Assembly (NCBI RefSeq): GCF_004403945.1
Contig: NZ_SOHM01000007.1
Location: 1-64,000, forward strand
From: Cryobacterium lactosi
Lineage (GTDB): Bacteria; Actinomycetota; Actinomycetes; Actinomycetales; Microbacteriaceae
DNA length: 64,000 bases
Reading direction: 5' to 3'
Shown here: in pieces, positions 46,610 through 55,220 of the stretch
Position numbering within the stretch: position 1 is the stretch's first letter
Layout: every line of letters starts with the position of its first letter
Made by a program: the position numbers and the translations under genes
The notes under the pieces: model-generated
The model's database searches: none
The model's input: the letters and a program-made list of their open reading frames with translations, nothing else
What the model was told of the DNA's origin: nothing

Positions 46610-46944
46610 GAGGGTCGATCCTCTGGTTCGTAGGGAGTGTGTTGCAACAGTTTACCCCGGCTGATGGAGAGATCCCGACGGAGCGCCCGCCGGTAGGCCC
46701 GCTGGATGCGGGCCTGATCGATCGCGGCGGCCAGCTCCCGTCTGTTCTGGAAGACGGCCGGATGGAATGGCGCGGGCGCCACAGCGGCATCCAGGTCAAG
46801 CTCGGCGAGCTGGTCTCCCAGGTCTTCGAGGGCGCCGAAGGTGGCCGTCAGCTTGCGGAACAGCCGCACGCCGAACCAGGCCAGCATGGTGAGGAGGCCG
46901 GCGACCAGCAGCGTCCAGATCAGGATCCAGGACCAGACCGGCAT
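46603..46944 (-). CDS. Small membrane-anchored protein between pafC and tatA, unknown function
   Basis: 113-aa protein that I do not recognise. An N-terminal helix (WSWILIWTLLVAGLLTMLAWFG) is followed by a predicted coiled or helical cytoplasmic region (RKLTATFGALEDLGDQLAELDLDA). A basic end (RIQRAYRRALRRDLSISRGKL) closes it. It overlaps pafC by 1 nt and tatA by 7 nt, so it is translated as part of this operon. Its position next to tatA suggests, but does not prove, a role at the membrane with Tat. Confidence 0.8.
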   Translation of the reverse strand: MPVWSWILIWTLLVAGLLTMLAWFGVRLFRKLTATFGALEDLGDQLAELDLDAAVAPAPFHPAVFQNRRELAAAIDQARIQRAYRRALRRDLSISRGKLLQHTPYEPEDRPSC

Positions 46945-47975
46945 CAGGCCGACGTCCCGTCAGCCCGGTCATCGTCGATTCGGGCGCCGCCGGCAGGGTC
47001 ATTGTCGTAGCGGGCGGCGCCGGCGGCGGCCCAATCGGCGACGGTCTGCCTGGCCGGACCAGGGTCCACCACGGTGACCACGCCGGCCAGGCCGGCGACG
47101 AGTCGCTTGAGGCCGTGGAAGTGGGACACCCGGAGCTGGGCCCTGGAGTGCTGCCCGGCGGCGCCAGGCGCGACGGGCACTGGGCCGTAGTCGGCGAGGA
47201 GCCCGAGGGCAGCCTCCGGAAGCTCGATCGTGACGGTGAGGTCGTCGGCGGAGCCCTCGAACAGGGTGTCCGGGAGCGGGGCGCCGTCGTCGTGCGAGTC
47301 CGCGGGCACATCGGTGGAGCGCAGGTCGCTCATCCGGTCGAGCCGGAAAGTGCGCATGGCCTCTCGCAGGTGGCACCAGCCGCGCAGGTACCAGGCGTTG
47401 TCGACGGACTCGATCCGCAACGGGTCGACACAGCGATGCTCGGCGGTGCCGCGGGAGTTCAGGTAGTCGAATTCCACCTGGGTGCCCGCCCGCACGGCCG
47501 CTTGGATGACCGAGATGGTCACGTCGGCGTCGGTTCGCGACACGGCGAGCTGGCTGGGCGCGCCCGTCGAACTGCGGGTGAGCTTGGCCATCAGGGTGGC
47601 GATCGCATCCCGGTCGCCGTTTTCGGGCAGCGCGGACAGATACTGCAGCCCGGCGATGAGCGCCGCGGCCTCCCGCGCCGAGAAGCGCGGCGAATCGTCG
47701 ATGGCGACCAGGTGGGTGAGCACGATGTTGTCGTTGGCCTCGAACTCGTCCCACTGGATGTCGAACAGGTCACCGTGCAGGTACTGCCGGGTCTCCCCCG
47801 GCACGCCGGACATCGCGATCAGGTTGACGGCATCCCGCACCCGCTCCGGGGAGACCCCGAAGTGGTCGGCGACTGCCGTGACGCTGACCCTGTCGTGGTC
47901 CATCAGGAACGGGACAAGGGAGAGCAGGAAGGTGAGCTTGTCCGAGGCGCCCAATGCCGCCGGCTTGGCGGTCAT
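46944..47975 (-). CDS. pafC: WYL-domain transcriptional regulator PafC
   Basis: 343-aa half of the PafBC heterodimer, which activates SOS-independent DNA-damage genes in mycobacteria. An N-terminal winged-helix HTH (SVTAVADHFGVSPERVRDAVNL, near residues 33-55) is followed by the WYL domain (VEFDYLNSRGTAEHRCVDPLRIESVDNAWYLRGWC) and a WCX-like C-terminus. Its start overlaps the pafB stop by 4 nt. Confidence 0.92.
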   Translation of the reverse strand: MTAKPAALGASDKLTFLLSLVPFLMDHDRVSVTAVADHFGVSPERVRDAVNLIAMSGVPGETRQYLHGDLFDIQWDEFEANDNIVLTHLVAIDDSPRFSAREAAALIAGLQYLSALPENGDRDAIATLMAKLTRSSTGAPSQLAVSRTDADVTISVIQAAVRAGTQVEFDYLNSRGTAEHRCVDPLRIESVDNAWYLRGWCHLREAMRTFRLDRMSDLRSTDVPADSHDDGAPLPDTLFEGSADDLTVTIELPEAALGLLADYGPVPVAPGAAGQHSRAQLRVSHFHGLKRLVAGLAGVVTVVDPGPARQTVADWAAAGAARYDNDPAGGARIDDDRADGTSA

Positions 47976-49003
47976 CGTGCGGCCTCCTCGTCCGGGTTCG
48001 TCAGCGGCTGGTGGCTGTCACGTACCCGGCGCAGGCGGTCGAGGACCGCGTCGATGAGGGTGGCTGGGGAGAGCACGTAGACCTCCGGTCCGTAGCCGGC
48101 CAGTTCGTCGGCGAGGATGTTGACATCGGTGTAGTGGAGTTCGACGCTTTCGGCGGCGCCGCCGGGTTCGCCGCGCTTGCTCAGCCGCACAGCGGCATCC
48201 GACCCCGGTTCGACGGTGATCAGCGCGACCTGGGCCCGCCACAGTGCGTCCAGTTCGGCGAGGGCGCGGTCCCCCTGGCCGTCGTCGGCTCGCTGGATGA
48301 GGACGCCGGGCACGGTCACGACAGGGCCGACGATCCGGGAGAGCAAGAAGGTGCGGGTGGCGCCGGCATCCTGGTCGGCGCCGTACAGGTGCCAACGGCC
48401 CTCGTGCAGCACGACGGCCAGCGGGGCGACGACCCGGCGGCGCGGTGCGCTCTCGCCCGGCTTGAGGTAGAGGAACGCGACGACCTGGCCGCGGTCCATG
48501 GCCTTGCCCAGCGGCTCGAAGGACGGTTCGCGGGCCCGCAGCGACGGCGCGTACCCGATGACCGGGTCGCTCGAATCGATGCCGAGCGAGTTGAGTTTGG
48601 TGAGCGCGCGGCGGGACTCGGCCGAAAGCGAGCCCTCGCGCCAGACCGCGGCGGCGAGCTTGAGCAGCATGATCTCGTCGGGCGAGAACGCGATGTCCGC
48701 CGGCAGGTCATAGAGCCCCTTGGGGATCCGGTAGCGCAGGTGGTGGTTGCTGCCCGGGTCATCGGGCGACTCGATCGTTTCCAGCGGGATCCCGAGCTCG
48801 CGGATGTCGTCCTTGTCCCGTTCGAACTGCCGCTCAAGACTGGCATTGTCGGCGCCGACCCGAAAGCGTTGCCGGTAGCCCTGCACGGTCGAGAGGATAT
48901 CGGTCTTGGTCAGGCCGATCTGGGTGGCGATGAGCGCAAGGACCAGGCTGAAGAGGCGTTCCTCGACAGTGACGGGATGCGGCTGTTCAGGAGTGGGCGA
49001 CAC
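47972..49003 (-). CDS. pafB: WYL-domain transcriptional regulator PafB
   Basis: 343-aa partner of PafC. It has an N-terminal HTH region (GLTKTDILSTVQGYRQRF), then the WYL domain with VVAPLAVVLHEGRWHLYGADQDAGATRTF and a C-terminal WCX domain. GTG at 49003 is preceded by a -10 box with 7 nt between, so the operon start is probably leaderless. In mycobacteria pafBC lies beside pafA and the Pup genes; here an FKBP lipoprotein gene lies upstream instead. Confidence 0.92.
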   Translation of the reverse strand: MSPTPEQPHPVTVEERLFSLVLALIATQIGLTKTDILSTVQGYRQRFRVGADNASLERQFERDKDDIRELGIPLETIESPDDPGSNHHLRYRIPKGLYDLPADIAFSPDEIMLLKLAAAVWREGSLSAESRRALTKLNSLGIDSSDPVIGYAPSLRAREPSFEPLGKAMDRGQVVAFLYLKPGESAPRRRVVAPLAVVLHEGRWHLYGADQDAGATRTFLLSRIVGPVVTVPGVLIQRADDGQGDRALAELDALWRAQVALITVEPGSDAAVRLSKRGEPGGAAESVELHYTDVNILADELAGYGPEVYVLSPATLIDAVLDRLRRVRDSHQPLTNPDEEAAR

Positions 49004-49010
49004 GTACGCG

Positions 49011-49016
49011 ATTCTA
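49011..49016 (-). promoter_or_regulatory. -10 box of a leaderless promoter for pafB
   Basis: TAGAAT on the minus strand, 7 nt before the GTG at 49003. Confidence 0.5.
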
Positions 49017-49089
49017 TCGGTGGTGCGCCGGCCTCCCGGCCCATCCCGCGGGGAACGCGAGACGGGCGGGGAGGCTTCGGGTGGGTGTG

Positions 49090-50055
49090 TCAGTCGACGC
49101 CGAGGATGTCCACGACGAAGACCAGGGTGGAACCGGCCGGGATGGTGTCGGTTGCTTGGTCGCCGTAGGCCTGGTCGGGCGGGAGGACGGCGACGATCTG
49201 CGACCCGACGGTCTGGCCGATCAGGGCATTGGCGAAGCCGGGGATCACACCGCCCTCGGTGGTCGAACCGTCAGCGGCGACGAACGCGGCCGGAGCGCCG
49301 GCGGCCCAGCTGGAGTCGAAGACCTCCTTGGTGTCCCAGACGACGCCGGTGTAGTGCACGGTGACCGTTGACCCGTCGGTGACGGTCTCGCCGTCGCCCT
49401 TCTTGAGCACGCCGACCTTCAGGTCGGTCGGCGGCTTGGCCGAGGGGATGGTGATGCCCGGGGTGCCGTCCTCCGCGAGGACCACGGCGGGCAGTCCGGC
49501 GACGGGAAGCTGGTCGGCTCCGTCGGCGCGGGTGAGGTAGGACTTCACGACGTCGAGCACGAACACGAGCGAGTCGTCGGCGGCGACACCGATGTCGGCG
49601 TTGCCGCCGGCCGGGCCGAAGGCATCCTCGGCCGAGGCGACCACGGCGACCCGCGACCCGACCTGGGCGCAGAGTAGACCGTCGGTCAGGCCGGTGAGAG
49701 TCTGGTCGTTGAGCACGAAGCTGGCCATGCTGGTGCCGTCGTAGCTGCTCTGCTCGATGGACTCCCCCGTGGTGGCGTTGAAGACGCTGAGGTCGACCTG
49801 CACCTTCTGACCTTCGACGAGGCCCGGCCCGGTACCTTCGATGATCGTGCTGCGCTGCGTGGCGTCGGTCTTGAGCGGGGTCGGGAAGTCGACCGTGGGT
49901 GCTGAGCCGATCTCTCCCGTCACCGACACCAGCTTGGACGCGTCTCCGGAGGACACCGGAGCGGTGCAGTCGGCGTTCGCGGGGCCGGGGCTGCATGCGG
50001 TCAGGGTCGCGAGCACCAGGCCGGCGGTTGCGATAAGTGCGGGAACTTTACGCAC
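49090..50055 (-). CDS. FKBP-type peptidyl-prolyl isomerase lipoprotein with two FKBP domains
   Basis: 321-aa exported protein. It has a signal peptide with lipobox LTACS (Cys near residue 21), then two FKBP-like domains. The first (about residues 70-175) is diverged (VEGQKVQVDLSVFNATTGE). The second (about 210-320) is canonical, with VTVHYTGVVWDTKEVFDSSW, GGVIPGFANALIGQTVGSQ and AYGDQATDTIPAGSTLVFVVDIL. GTG at 50055 follows GAGGA closely. It occupies the place between pafB and trmI where other Actinobacteria carry the Pup-proteasome genes. Confidence 0.92.
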   Translation of the reverse strand: MRKVPALIATAGLVLATLTACSPGPANADCTAPVSSGDASKLVSVTGEIGSAPTVDFPTPLKTDATQRSTIIEGTGPGLVEGQKVQVDLSVFNATTGESIEQSSYDGTSMASFVLNDQTLTGLTDGLLCAQVGSRVAVVASAEDAFGPAGGNADIGVAADDSLVFVLDVVKSYLTRADGADQLPVAGLPAVVLAEDGTPGITIPSAKPPTDLKVGVLKKGDGETVTDGSTVTVHYTGVVWDTKEVFDSSWAAGAPAAFVAADGSTTEGGVIPGFANALIGQTVGSQIVAVLPPDQAYGDQATDTIPAGSTLVFVVDILGVD

Positions 50056-50159
50056 GGGTCCTCATTTCGGTACGGGAGGCGGCAGCGTGGTGCCGTCGAG
50101 TGAGTTGCGGGGTGAGTGCTGGCGGAAACCGCTGGTGCGGGCGGCAAGCCAGACCCATC

Positions 50160-51161
50160 CTATCCGGCGTCGAGGTCGCGAGCCTTGGAGAGCGCTGCAC
50201 CGTTCTCGGCCGTGCGATTGCGCTTGCGCATCACCTTGGCGCTGACGGACCGTTCGCCGAGGGCGCCGGGCGTCCACAGCTCGACGTCCGCGTCGCTGAA
50301 GTCGGTCTTGGACGGGCGGCGCTTGAGTTCGGGCAGGATCGTGTCCGGCGCGAGCCGGCGGGCAGTGATGAGGAAGCCGGTGTGCCCGATCATCCGGTGG
50401 TCAGGGCGGACCGCGAGTCCCTCCACGTGCCAGCCGCGCACCATCGTCTCGTGCGAGTCGGGGTTGGTGTAATTGCCGGTGGCGCGGATCGCCTCGGCGA
50501 CGCGGGACAGCTGGGTGACGGTGGCCACGTAGCAGAGCAGGACTCCCCCGGGCTTGAGGGCGTCGGAGACGACGTCGATGCACTCCCACGGAGCGAGCAT
50601 GTCCAGCACCACCCGGTCAACGGACTGCGCGGGCATCGTCTCCGGTAGCGTGTCGGCGAGATCGCCCAGGGTGATGGTCCAGTTCTGCGGGTCGGCGCCG
50701 AGGAAGGTGGCGACGTTTGCCCTGGCCACATCGGAGAACTCCTCACGGCGTTCGAAGGAGGCCAGGGTGCCGGCCGGGCCGATCGCACGCAGCAGCCAGA
50801 GCGACAGCGCGCCGGAGCCGACCCCGGCCTCGACCACGGTTGCGCCGGGGAAGATGTCGGCCTGGGCGAGGATCTGGGCGGCGTCCTTGGGGTAGATGAT
50901 GGCCGCGCCGCGCGGCATGCTCATCACGAAGTCGATGAGCAGCGGACGCAGGGCGAGGTGCTCGACGCCCACGTTGTTGGTGACGACGGAGGCGTCGGGC
51001 AGGCCGATGATGTCGTCGTGTTCGAGGATGCCCCTGTGGGTGTGGAAGGTCTTGCCCGGTTCGAGCGTGATGGTGTTCAGCTTGCCCTTGGGGCCGGTCA
51101 GCTGCACTCTGTCGCCGGCGCGGAACGGACCGCTGTTCTGGATGACCTGGTTGTCGCTCAT
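50160..51161 (-). CDS. trmI: tRNA (adenine-58-N1)-methyltransferase
   Basis: 333-aa SAM-dependent enzyme forming m1A58 in the T-loop of tRNAs. The N-terminal beta-barrel begins SGPFRAGDRVQLTGPKGKLN. The catalytic Rossmann fold has TVVEAGVGSGALSLWLLRAI (near residue 105), VVLDMLAPWECIDVVSDALKPGG, and a C-terminal extension. ATG at 51161 overlaps the stop of the HAD gene (ATGA). This is the usual neighbour of the proteasomal ATPase in Actinobacteria, which is absent here. Confidence 0.93.
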   Translation of the reverse strand: MSDNQVIQNSGPFRAGDRVQLTGPKGKLNTITLEPGKTFHTHRGILEHDDIIGLPDASVVTNNVGVEHLALRPLLIDFVMSMPRGAAIIYPKDAAQILAQADIFPGATVVEAGVGSGALSLWLLRAIGPAGTLASFERREEFSDVARANVATFLGADPQNWTITLGDLADTLPETMPAQSVDRVVLDMLAPWECIDVVSDALKPGGVLLCYVATVTQLSRVAEAIRATGNYTNPDSHETMVRGWHVEGLAVRPDHRMIGHTGFLITARRLAPDTILPELKRRPSKTDFSDADVELWTPGALGERSVSAKVMRKRNRTAENGAALSKARDLDAG

Positions 51162-51907
51162 TCGCGTGTTGCGTCCTTGGGTGTGGTGGGGCGGACCTCG
51201 GTGCTGCTGAGGGGAGAGAGAAGGGCGGACCGGCGGGAGCCGTAGAGCTCGTTCAGCCAGGCCAGGGTGGTGCCGGACAGGGTGTCCAGGACTGTGTAGT
51301 GCTCGCTGGGCAGGATCGGGACCATGTGCGGCACCGCGACCACGACGGCGCCGGACGCGACGGCCGCGGCGACACCGGGCAGCGAATCCTCGATGGCGAC
51401 GCAGTGCCCGGCGTCGACGCCGAGCTCGTCGGCTGCCGTGAGGTAGGACTCCGGGTGCGGCTTGCTCTGCTGCACCATGTCGCCGGAGACGATCGTGGTG
51501 AAGGCGTCGAAGCCGACGATCCCGGCGATCTGGCGGGCCATCCGCTGTTCGGACATCGTCACCAGGGCCATCGGCACGCCCGCGGTGTGCAGTTCGGTGA
51601 GCAGCTCGTGCGCGCCGGGGCGCCACGGGATGCCCGCCGAGGCGAGCTGTTCCTGCACCCGGGTGGTGAGCAGGTCGACGATCGCCTCCGCGGCCAGGTT
51701 CACGCCCCGGTTCTGCAGAATGGCGGCTGACCCGAGCAGACCTGAGCCGACCAGGAGCATCGCGTCGGCGTGGGTCCAGGTGCCGCCGAACGACTCAACG
51801 AGCTCGTGTTCGGCTCGCATCCAGTACGGTTCGGTGTCGACCAGGGTGCCGTCCATGTCCCAGAGAACGGCAGCTGGCGGGGACGAGAAAGCGGGGATCA
51901 GAGTCAC
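51158..51907 (-). CDS. HAD family hydrolase (phosphatase)
   Basis: 249-aa HAD phosphatase of the beta-phosphoglucomutase/GPP-like group. Motif I is VLWDMDGTLVDTEPYW with nucleophile Asp near residue 16, motif II MALVTMSEQ, motif III in VQQSKPHPESYL, motif IV CVAIEDSLPGV. The cap helices lie after motif I. Substrate unknown. GTG at 51907 is chosen because of the -10 box 8 nt upstream. The stop overlaps trmI, so the two are coupled. Confidence 0.9.
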   Translation of the reverse strand: MTLIPAFSSPPAAVLWDMDGTLVDTEPYWMRAEHELVESFGGTWTHADAMLLVGSGLLGSAAILQNRGVNLAAEAIVDLLTTRVQEQLASAGIPWRPGAHELLTELHTAGVPMALVTMSEQRMARQIAGIVGFDAFTTIVSGDMVQQSKPHPESYLTAADELGVDAGHCVAIEDSLPGVAAAVASGAVVVAVPHMVPILPSEHYTVLDTLSGTTLAWLNELYGSRRSALLSPLSSTEVRPTTPKDATRE

Positions 51908-51915
51908 GGGGTTCA

Positions 51916-51921
51916 AGTTTA
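51916..51921 (-). promoter_or_regulatory. -10 box of a leaderless promoter for the HAD gene
   Basis: TAAACT on the minus strand, 8 nt before the GTG at 51907. Confidence 0.4.
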
Positions 51922-51990
51922 GGGGGCACGGCCTATCCTTGAAGGAGGCCACCTCGTCCTGGTGGCCGGAATACACGAGGTTTTACGCAA

Positions 51991-52935
51991 GTGACAGACG
52001 GCAATGGGTTCCTCAGCGGGCGTCTCCTGGTGGTCGCCTTCGAAGGGTGGAACGATGCGGGTGAAGCCGCAACGGGTGCCGTGAATACGCTGAAGGACCT
52101 TCTCGACGTGGCCGAGGTCAAGCGCATCGACCCCGAGTTGTACTTCGACTACCAGTTCAACCGTCCCACGATCTCCACCGACGAAGACGGCCACCGGGTG
52201 ATCGAATGGCCCAGCGCGGTCATGTACGGTCCGGCAGTTCCCGGCAGCAGCGGCCTGCCGCTGGCCGAGGACGCCCAGCTGAAGGTGAGCGGCAGCAACG
52301 TCGGCAACATCTACTTGCTCATCGGCACCGAACCGTCGCGCAGCTGGAAGAGCTTCACGGCCGAAATCCTGGATTCCGCCCTCGCGGCCGATGTGACCGG
52401 GATCGTCTTCCTGGGCGCGATGCTGGCGGATGTGCCGCACACCCGGCCGATCTCGATCTTCGTCTCCAGTGACAACCCCGAGGTCCGTGCCGAGCTGCAG
52501 ATCGAGCGCAGCAGCTACGAGGGCCCGGTCGGCATCCTCAGCGTGCTGGCCTCCGCGGCCGAGACCGTCGGGATTCCGAGCCTGTCGATCTGGGCGTCGG
52601 TGCCGCACTACGTGCACAACGCGCCGTCCCCCAAGGCGATGCTCGCGCTGATCGACAAGCTCGAGGAGATCATCGACGTGGTCATCCCCCGCGGCGATCT
52701 CGTCACCGACGCCTCGGAATGGGAAACGGGTATCGACGCCCTCGCCGCTGAAGACGACGAGATGTCGTCGTACATCGGCCAGCTTGAGCAGGCCAGGGAC
52801 ACCGTCGACTCGCCGGAGGCGAGCGGCGAGGCGATCGCCCAGGAGTTCGAGAAGTACCTGCGCAAGCGCGGCGACGGTCGGGACGGTTGGGCCGACGGCC
52901 GGCCCGGATCCGGTCCGGAGCCTCGCCAGCCCTAG
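51991..52935 (+). CDS. PAC2 family protein (proteasome assembly chaperone-like fold)
   Basis: 314-aa PAC2 protein, paralogous to the one at 3496-4419. The N-terminal LVVAFEGWNDAGEAATGAVNTL and the YFDYQFNRPTI stretch match the family core. Later segments such as VTGIVFLGAMLADVPHTRP and PSLSIWASVPHYVHNAPSPKAM are typical of the longer actinobacterial members. M. tuberculosis has a PAC2 gene in the same neighbourhood (Rv2125). GTG at 51991 gives a short leader from TATCCT at 51933-51938. It is divergent from the HAD gene. Confidence 0.88.
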   Translation: MTDGNGFLSGRLLVVAFEGWNDAGEAATGAVNTLKDLLDVAEVKRIDPELYFDYQFNRPTISTDEDGHRVIEWPSAVMYGPAVPGSSGLPLAEDAQLKVSGSNVGNIYLLIGTEPSRSWKSFTAEILDSALAADVTGIVFLGAMLADVPHTRPISIFVSSDNPEVRAELQIERSSYEGPVGILSVLASAAETVGIPSLSIWASVPHYVHNAPSPKAMLALIDKLEEIIDVVIPRGDLVTDASEWETGIDALAAEDDEMSSYIGQLEQARDTVDSPEASGEAIAQEFEKYLRKRGDGRDGWADGRPGSGPEPRQP

Positions 52936-52940
52936 CCGAT

Positions 52941-53015
52941 CCACCGAGTTGCCCCCGTGTGGACGAGGTGCCCCGCTCTTGCGGAGCAACTCGTCCAGAG
53001 ATGGGCAACTCGTGG
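52941..53015. repeat. Nested palindromic element (REP-like) between PAC2 and mshC
   Basis: Outer arms CCACCGAGTTGCCC (52941-52954) and GGGCAACTCGTGG (53003-53015). Inner arms TGGACGAGGTGCCCCGC (52960-52976) and GCGGAGCAACTCGTCCA (52981-52997) surround loop TCTT. It can form one long hairpin with two mismatches in the inner stem. It may also serve as a terminator between the convergent genes. Confidence 0.7.
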
Positions 53016-53020
53016 GGTGG

Positions 53021-54301
53021 TTACAGTTTGACGCCGAGCAGCGCGTCGATCGCGGCGGCGATGAGGGCACGGTCGTCCACTCCGGCAGCGACGGCTTCGT
53101 CCACGGCCGCGAGGGCACCCCGGGTATCGAGATCGTCGACCAGCGCTGCACGCATCCGTTCGACGACCGCGGCGGCGCTCTCGAAGGCCGACACGGCCGC
53201 GCCAGCGGCGGCGTCGCTCGGGGCGAAGGCCAACGTCCACGCGGCCAGCCTGGCCTCGGCGTCGGCGAGCTGCGCGGCGGTCCACTCCCAGTCGGTGCGG
53301 TAGTGCTGCGCCAAGAGGGCCAGGCGGATCGCCCGCGGGTCGCTGCCCGCGGCCCGCAACCTGGAGACGAGCACCAGGTTGCCCAACGACTTGCTCATCT
53401 TCTCGCCCTCGTAGGCGACCATGCCCGTGTGGCTATACACCTTGGCCAGCGGATGCCCGCTCAGCGCGGCGGCGTGGCCGGCGCTCATGTCGTGGTGCGG
53501 GAAGATCAGGTCGCTGCCGCCGCCCTGCACGGTGAAATCGGTGCCGAGCTCCGCGAGAGCGATCACCGAGCACTCGATGTGCCAACCTGGCCGACCGGCG
53601 CCGACGGGCGACTCCCAGGCCGGCTCCCCCGCCCTGGCGGCACGCCACAGCAGCGGATCGAGCCGGTCACGCTTGCCGGCGCGGTCTGGGTCACCGCCGC
53701 GCTGGGCGAACAGGGTGAGCATGGTCTCGACGTCGAGGTTGCTCTCCTCGCCGAGCGTCCACGGTGCCTGGCGTTCGGCAGCCCGAATGTCGAAGTACAG
53801 GTCGGCACCGGGCCCGTCGGGCGTCGGCAACGCATCCGGCGTTGAGACCCGATACGCCAGCGCGGACTCGCGAAGCTGCAGCACCGCGGCGCTGATGTCG
53901 TCGATGACGTCGGTCACGGCCACGAAGTCGTTCGGCGGGATGATGCCGAGGGACTCCATGTCGGCCCGGAACAAATCGGTCTGCGACGCGGCGAGCTCGC
54001 GCCAATCGACGCCGGTGGCCGTGGCCCGCTCCAGGAGCGGGTCGTCGACATCGGTGACGTTCTGGGCGTAGTGCACCCGGTAGCCGCCGTCCAACCAGAC
54101 CCGCTGCAGAGTGTCGAAGGCCAGGTACGTGGCCGCGTGGCCCAGGTGGGTGGCGTCGTACGGGGTGATCCCACAGACGTACAGCCTGGCCACATCGCTG
54201 GGCTTGGCTTCGACGATCGAGTCCGTCGCCGTGTCGTGCAGGCGAGGAGCGTCGGACGTTCCCGGGATCGACGGGATGAAGGGATGTGACCAGGCGCGCA
54301 T
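53021..54301 (-). CDS. mshC: Cysteine:1D-myo-inositol 2-amino-2-deoxy-alpha-D-glucopyranoside ligase
   Basis: 426-aa MshC, which joins Cys to GlcN-Ins in mycothiol synthesis. It resembles cysteinyl-tRNA synthetase without the anticodon domain. It has [20 protein letters not shown] (zinc-binding Cys near residue 43 and the HIGH-like HLGH), [13 protein letters not shown], the metal-site [11 protein letters not shown], and the KMSKS loop [13 protein letters not shown]. It shows that the organism makes mycothiol. ATG at 54301 has a -10 box 6 nt upstream. Confidence 0.95.
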   Translation of the reverse strand: MRAWSHPFIPSIPGTSDAPRLHDTATDSIVEAKPSDVARLYVCGITPYDATHLGHAATYLAFDTLQRVWLDGGYRVHYAQNVTDVDDPLLERATATGVDWRELAASQTDLFRADMESLGIIPPNDFVAVTDVIDDISAAVLQLRESALAYRVSTPDALPTPDGPGADLYFDIRAAERQAPWTLGEESNLDVETMLTLFAQRGGDPDRAGKRDRLDPLLWRAARAGEPAWESPVGAGRPGWHIECSVIALAELGTDFTVQGGGSDLIFPHHDMSAGHAAALSGHPLAKVYSHTGMVAYEGEKMSKSLGNLVLVSRLRAAGSDPRAIRLALLAQHYRTDWEWTAAQLADAEARLAAWTLAFAPSDAAAGAAVSAFESAAAVVERMRAALVDDLDTRGALAAVDEAVAAGVDDRALIAAAIDALLGVKL

Positions 54302-54307
54302 GTTCCC

Positions 54308-54313
54308 AGCCTA
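54308..54313 (-). promoter_or_regulatory. -10 box of a leaderless promoter for mshC
   Basis: TAGGCT on the minus strand, 6 nt before the ATG at 54301; it lies just beyond the uppP stop. Confidence 0.45.
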
Positions 54314-54314
54314 A

Positions 54315-55169
54315 CTACGCTGTGATGACGTTGGTGCCGAGCAGGACCATGACGACGACGCCGAGCACGATGCGGTACACGACGAACGGCAGGAAGCTGC
54401 GCTTGGAGATGTAGTTCATGAAGAAGCCGATGACGAACAAAGCGACGACAAAAGCGACCACGGTGGCGACGAGGGTCTCCCACGGGCCGAACAACTCCGG
54501 CGTGCAGTTCGCGGCGGCGGTGACGCAGGGTTCCTTGATCGACTTGTACACCTGGTAGAAGCCGCTGCCGAGAACGGCGGGGATGGCGAGCAGGAATGCG
54601 TAGCGGGCGGCCGCGGCGCGTTCGTAGCCGAGGAACAGGCCGGCCGTGATGGTGCCGCCGGAACGGGAGACGCCCGGGATGAGCGCAAGCGCCTGCGCGA
54701 AACCGAACACGATGCCGTGCCCGACGGTGATGTCGCCCAGCTGACGACGCTTCGCCCCGACGTAGTCGGCGATGCCAAGCAGGACACCGAAGGCGATGAG
54801 CATGATCGCTGTGACCCAGAGGTTGCGCAGGCTGGTCTCGATCTGGTCCTGGAAGAGCAGGCCCAGGATGACGATGGGCAGGGTGCCGAGGATGATCAGC
54901 CAGCCCATCCTGGCGTCGTCGTCGCCGCGCGGCACCTTGCCGACCAGGGACTTGGCCCACTGGCCGATGATGCGCACGATGTCACGCCAGAAGAAGATCA
55001 CGACGGCGGCCTCCGTGCCGATCTGCGTGATCGCGGTGAACCGGGCGCCGGGGTCCTCTCCGGTGCCGAGGAACTGGCCCACGATGCTGATGTGGGCGCT
55101 GGAGGAGACCGGCAGGAACTCGGTCAGGCCCTGAACCAGGCCCAGGATGACCGCATTGATGAAGTCCAC
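54315..55169 (-). CDS. uppP: Undecaprenyl-diphosphatase UppP (BacA)
   Basis: 284-aa membrane phosphatase that recycles the C55 lipid carrier for peptidoglycan synthesis. It has seven to eight helices, the [17 protein letters not shown] motif near the N-terminus (catalytic Glu), and [17 protein letters not shown] near residue 165. ATG at 55169. It is upstream of mshC on the same strand. Confidence 0.94.
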   Translation of the reverse strand: MDFINAVILGLVQGLTEFLPVSSSAHISIVGQFLGTGEDPGARFTAITQIGTEAAVVIFFWRDIVRIIGQWAKSLVGKVPRGDDDARMGWLIILGTLPIVILGLLFQDQIETSLRNLWVTAIMLIAFGVLLGIADYVGAKRRQLGDITVGHGIVFGFAQALALIPGVSRSGGTITAGLFLGYERAAAARYAFLLAIPAVLGSGFYQVYKSIKEPCVTAAANCTPELFGPWETLVATVVAFVVALFVIGFFMNYISKRSFLPFVVYRIVLGVVVMVLLGTNVITA

Positions 55170-55220
55170 GTGATACTCGTTTCGCTTGTGCTGTGTGCTG
55201 GCCGGTAGCGCGACAGTGGG

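Noticed and set aside
50056..50159. The 104-bp gap between the FKBP gene and trmI searched for a remnant of pup, dop or pafA.
   Set aside because: No open frame ending in the Pup C-terminal motif or other related sequence was seen.
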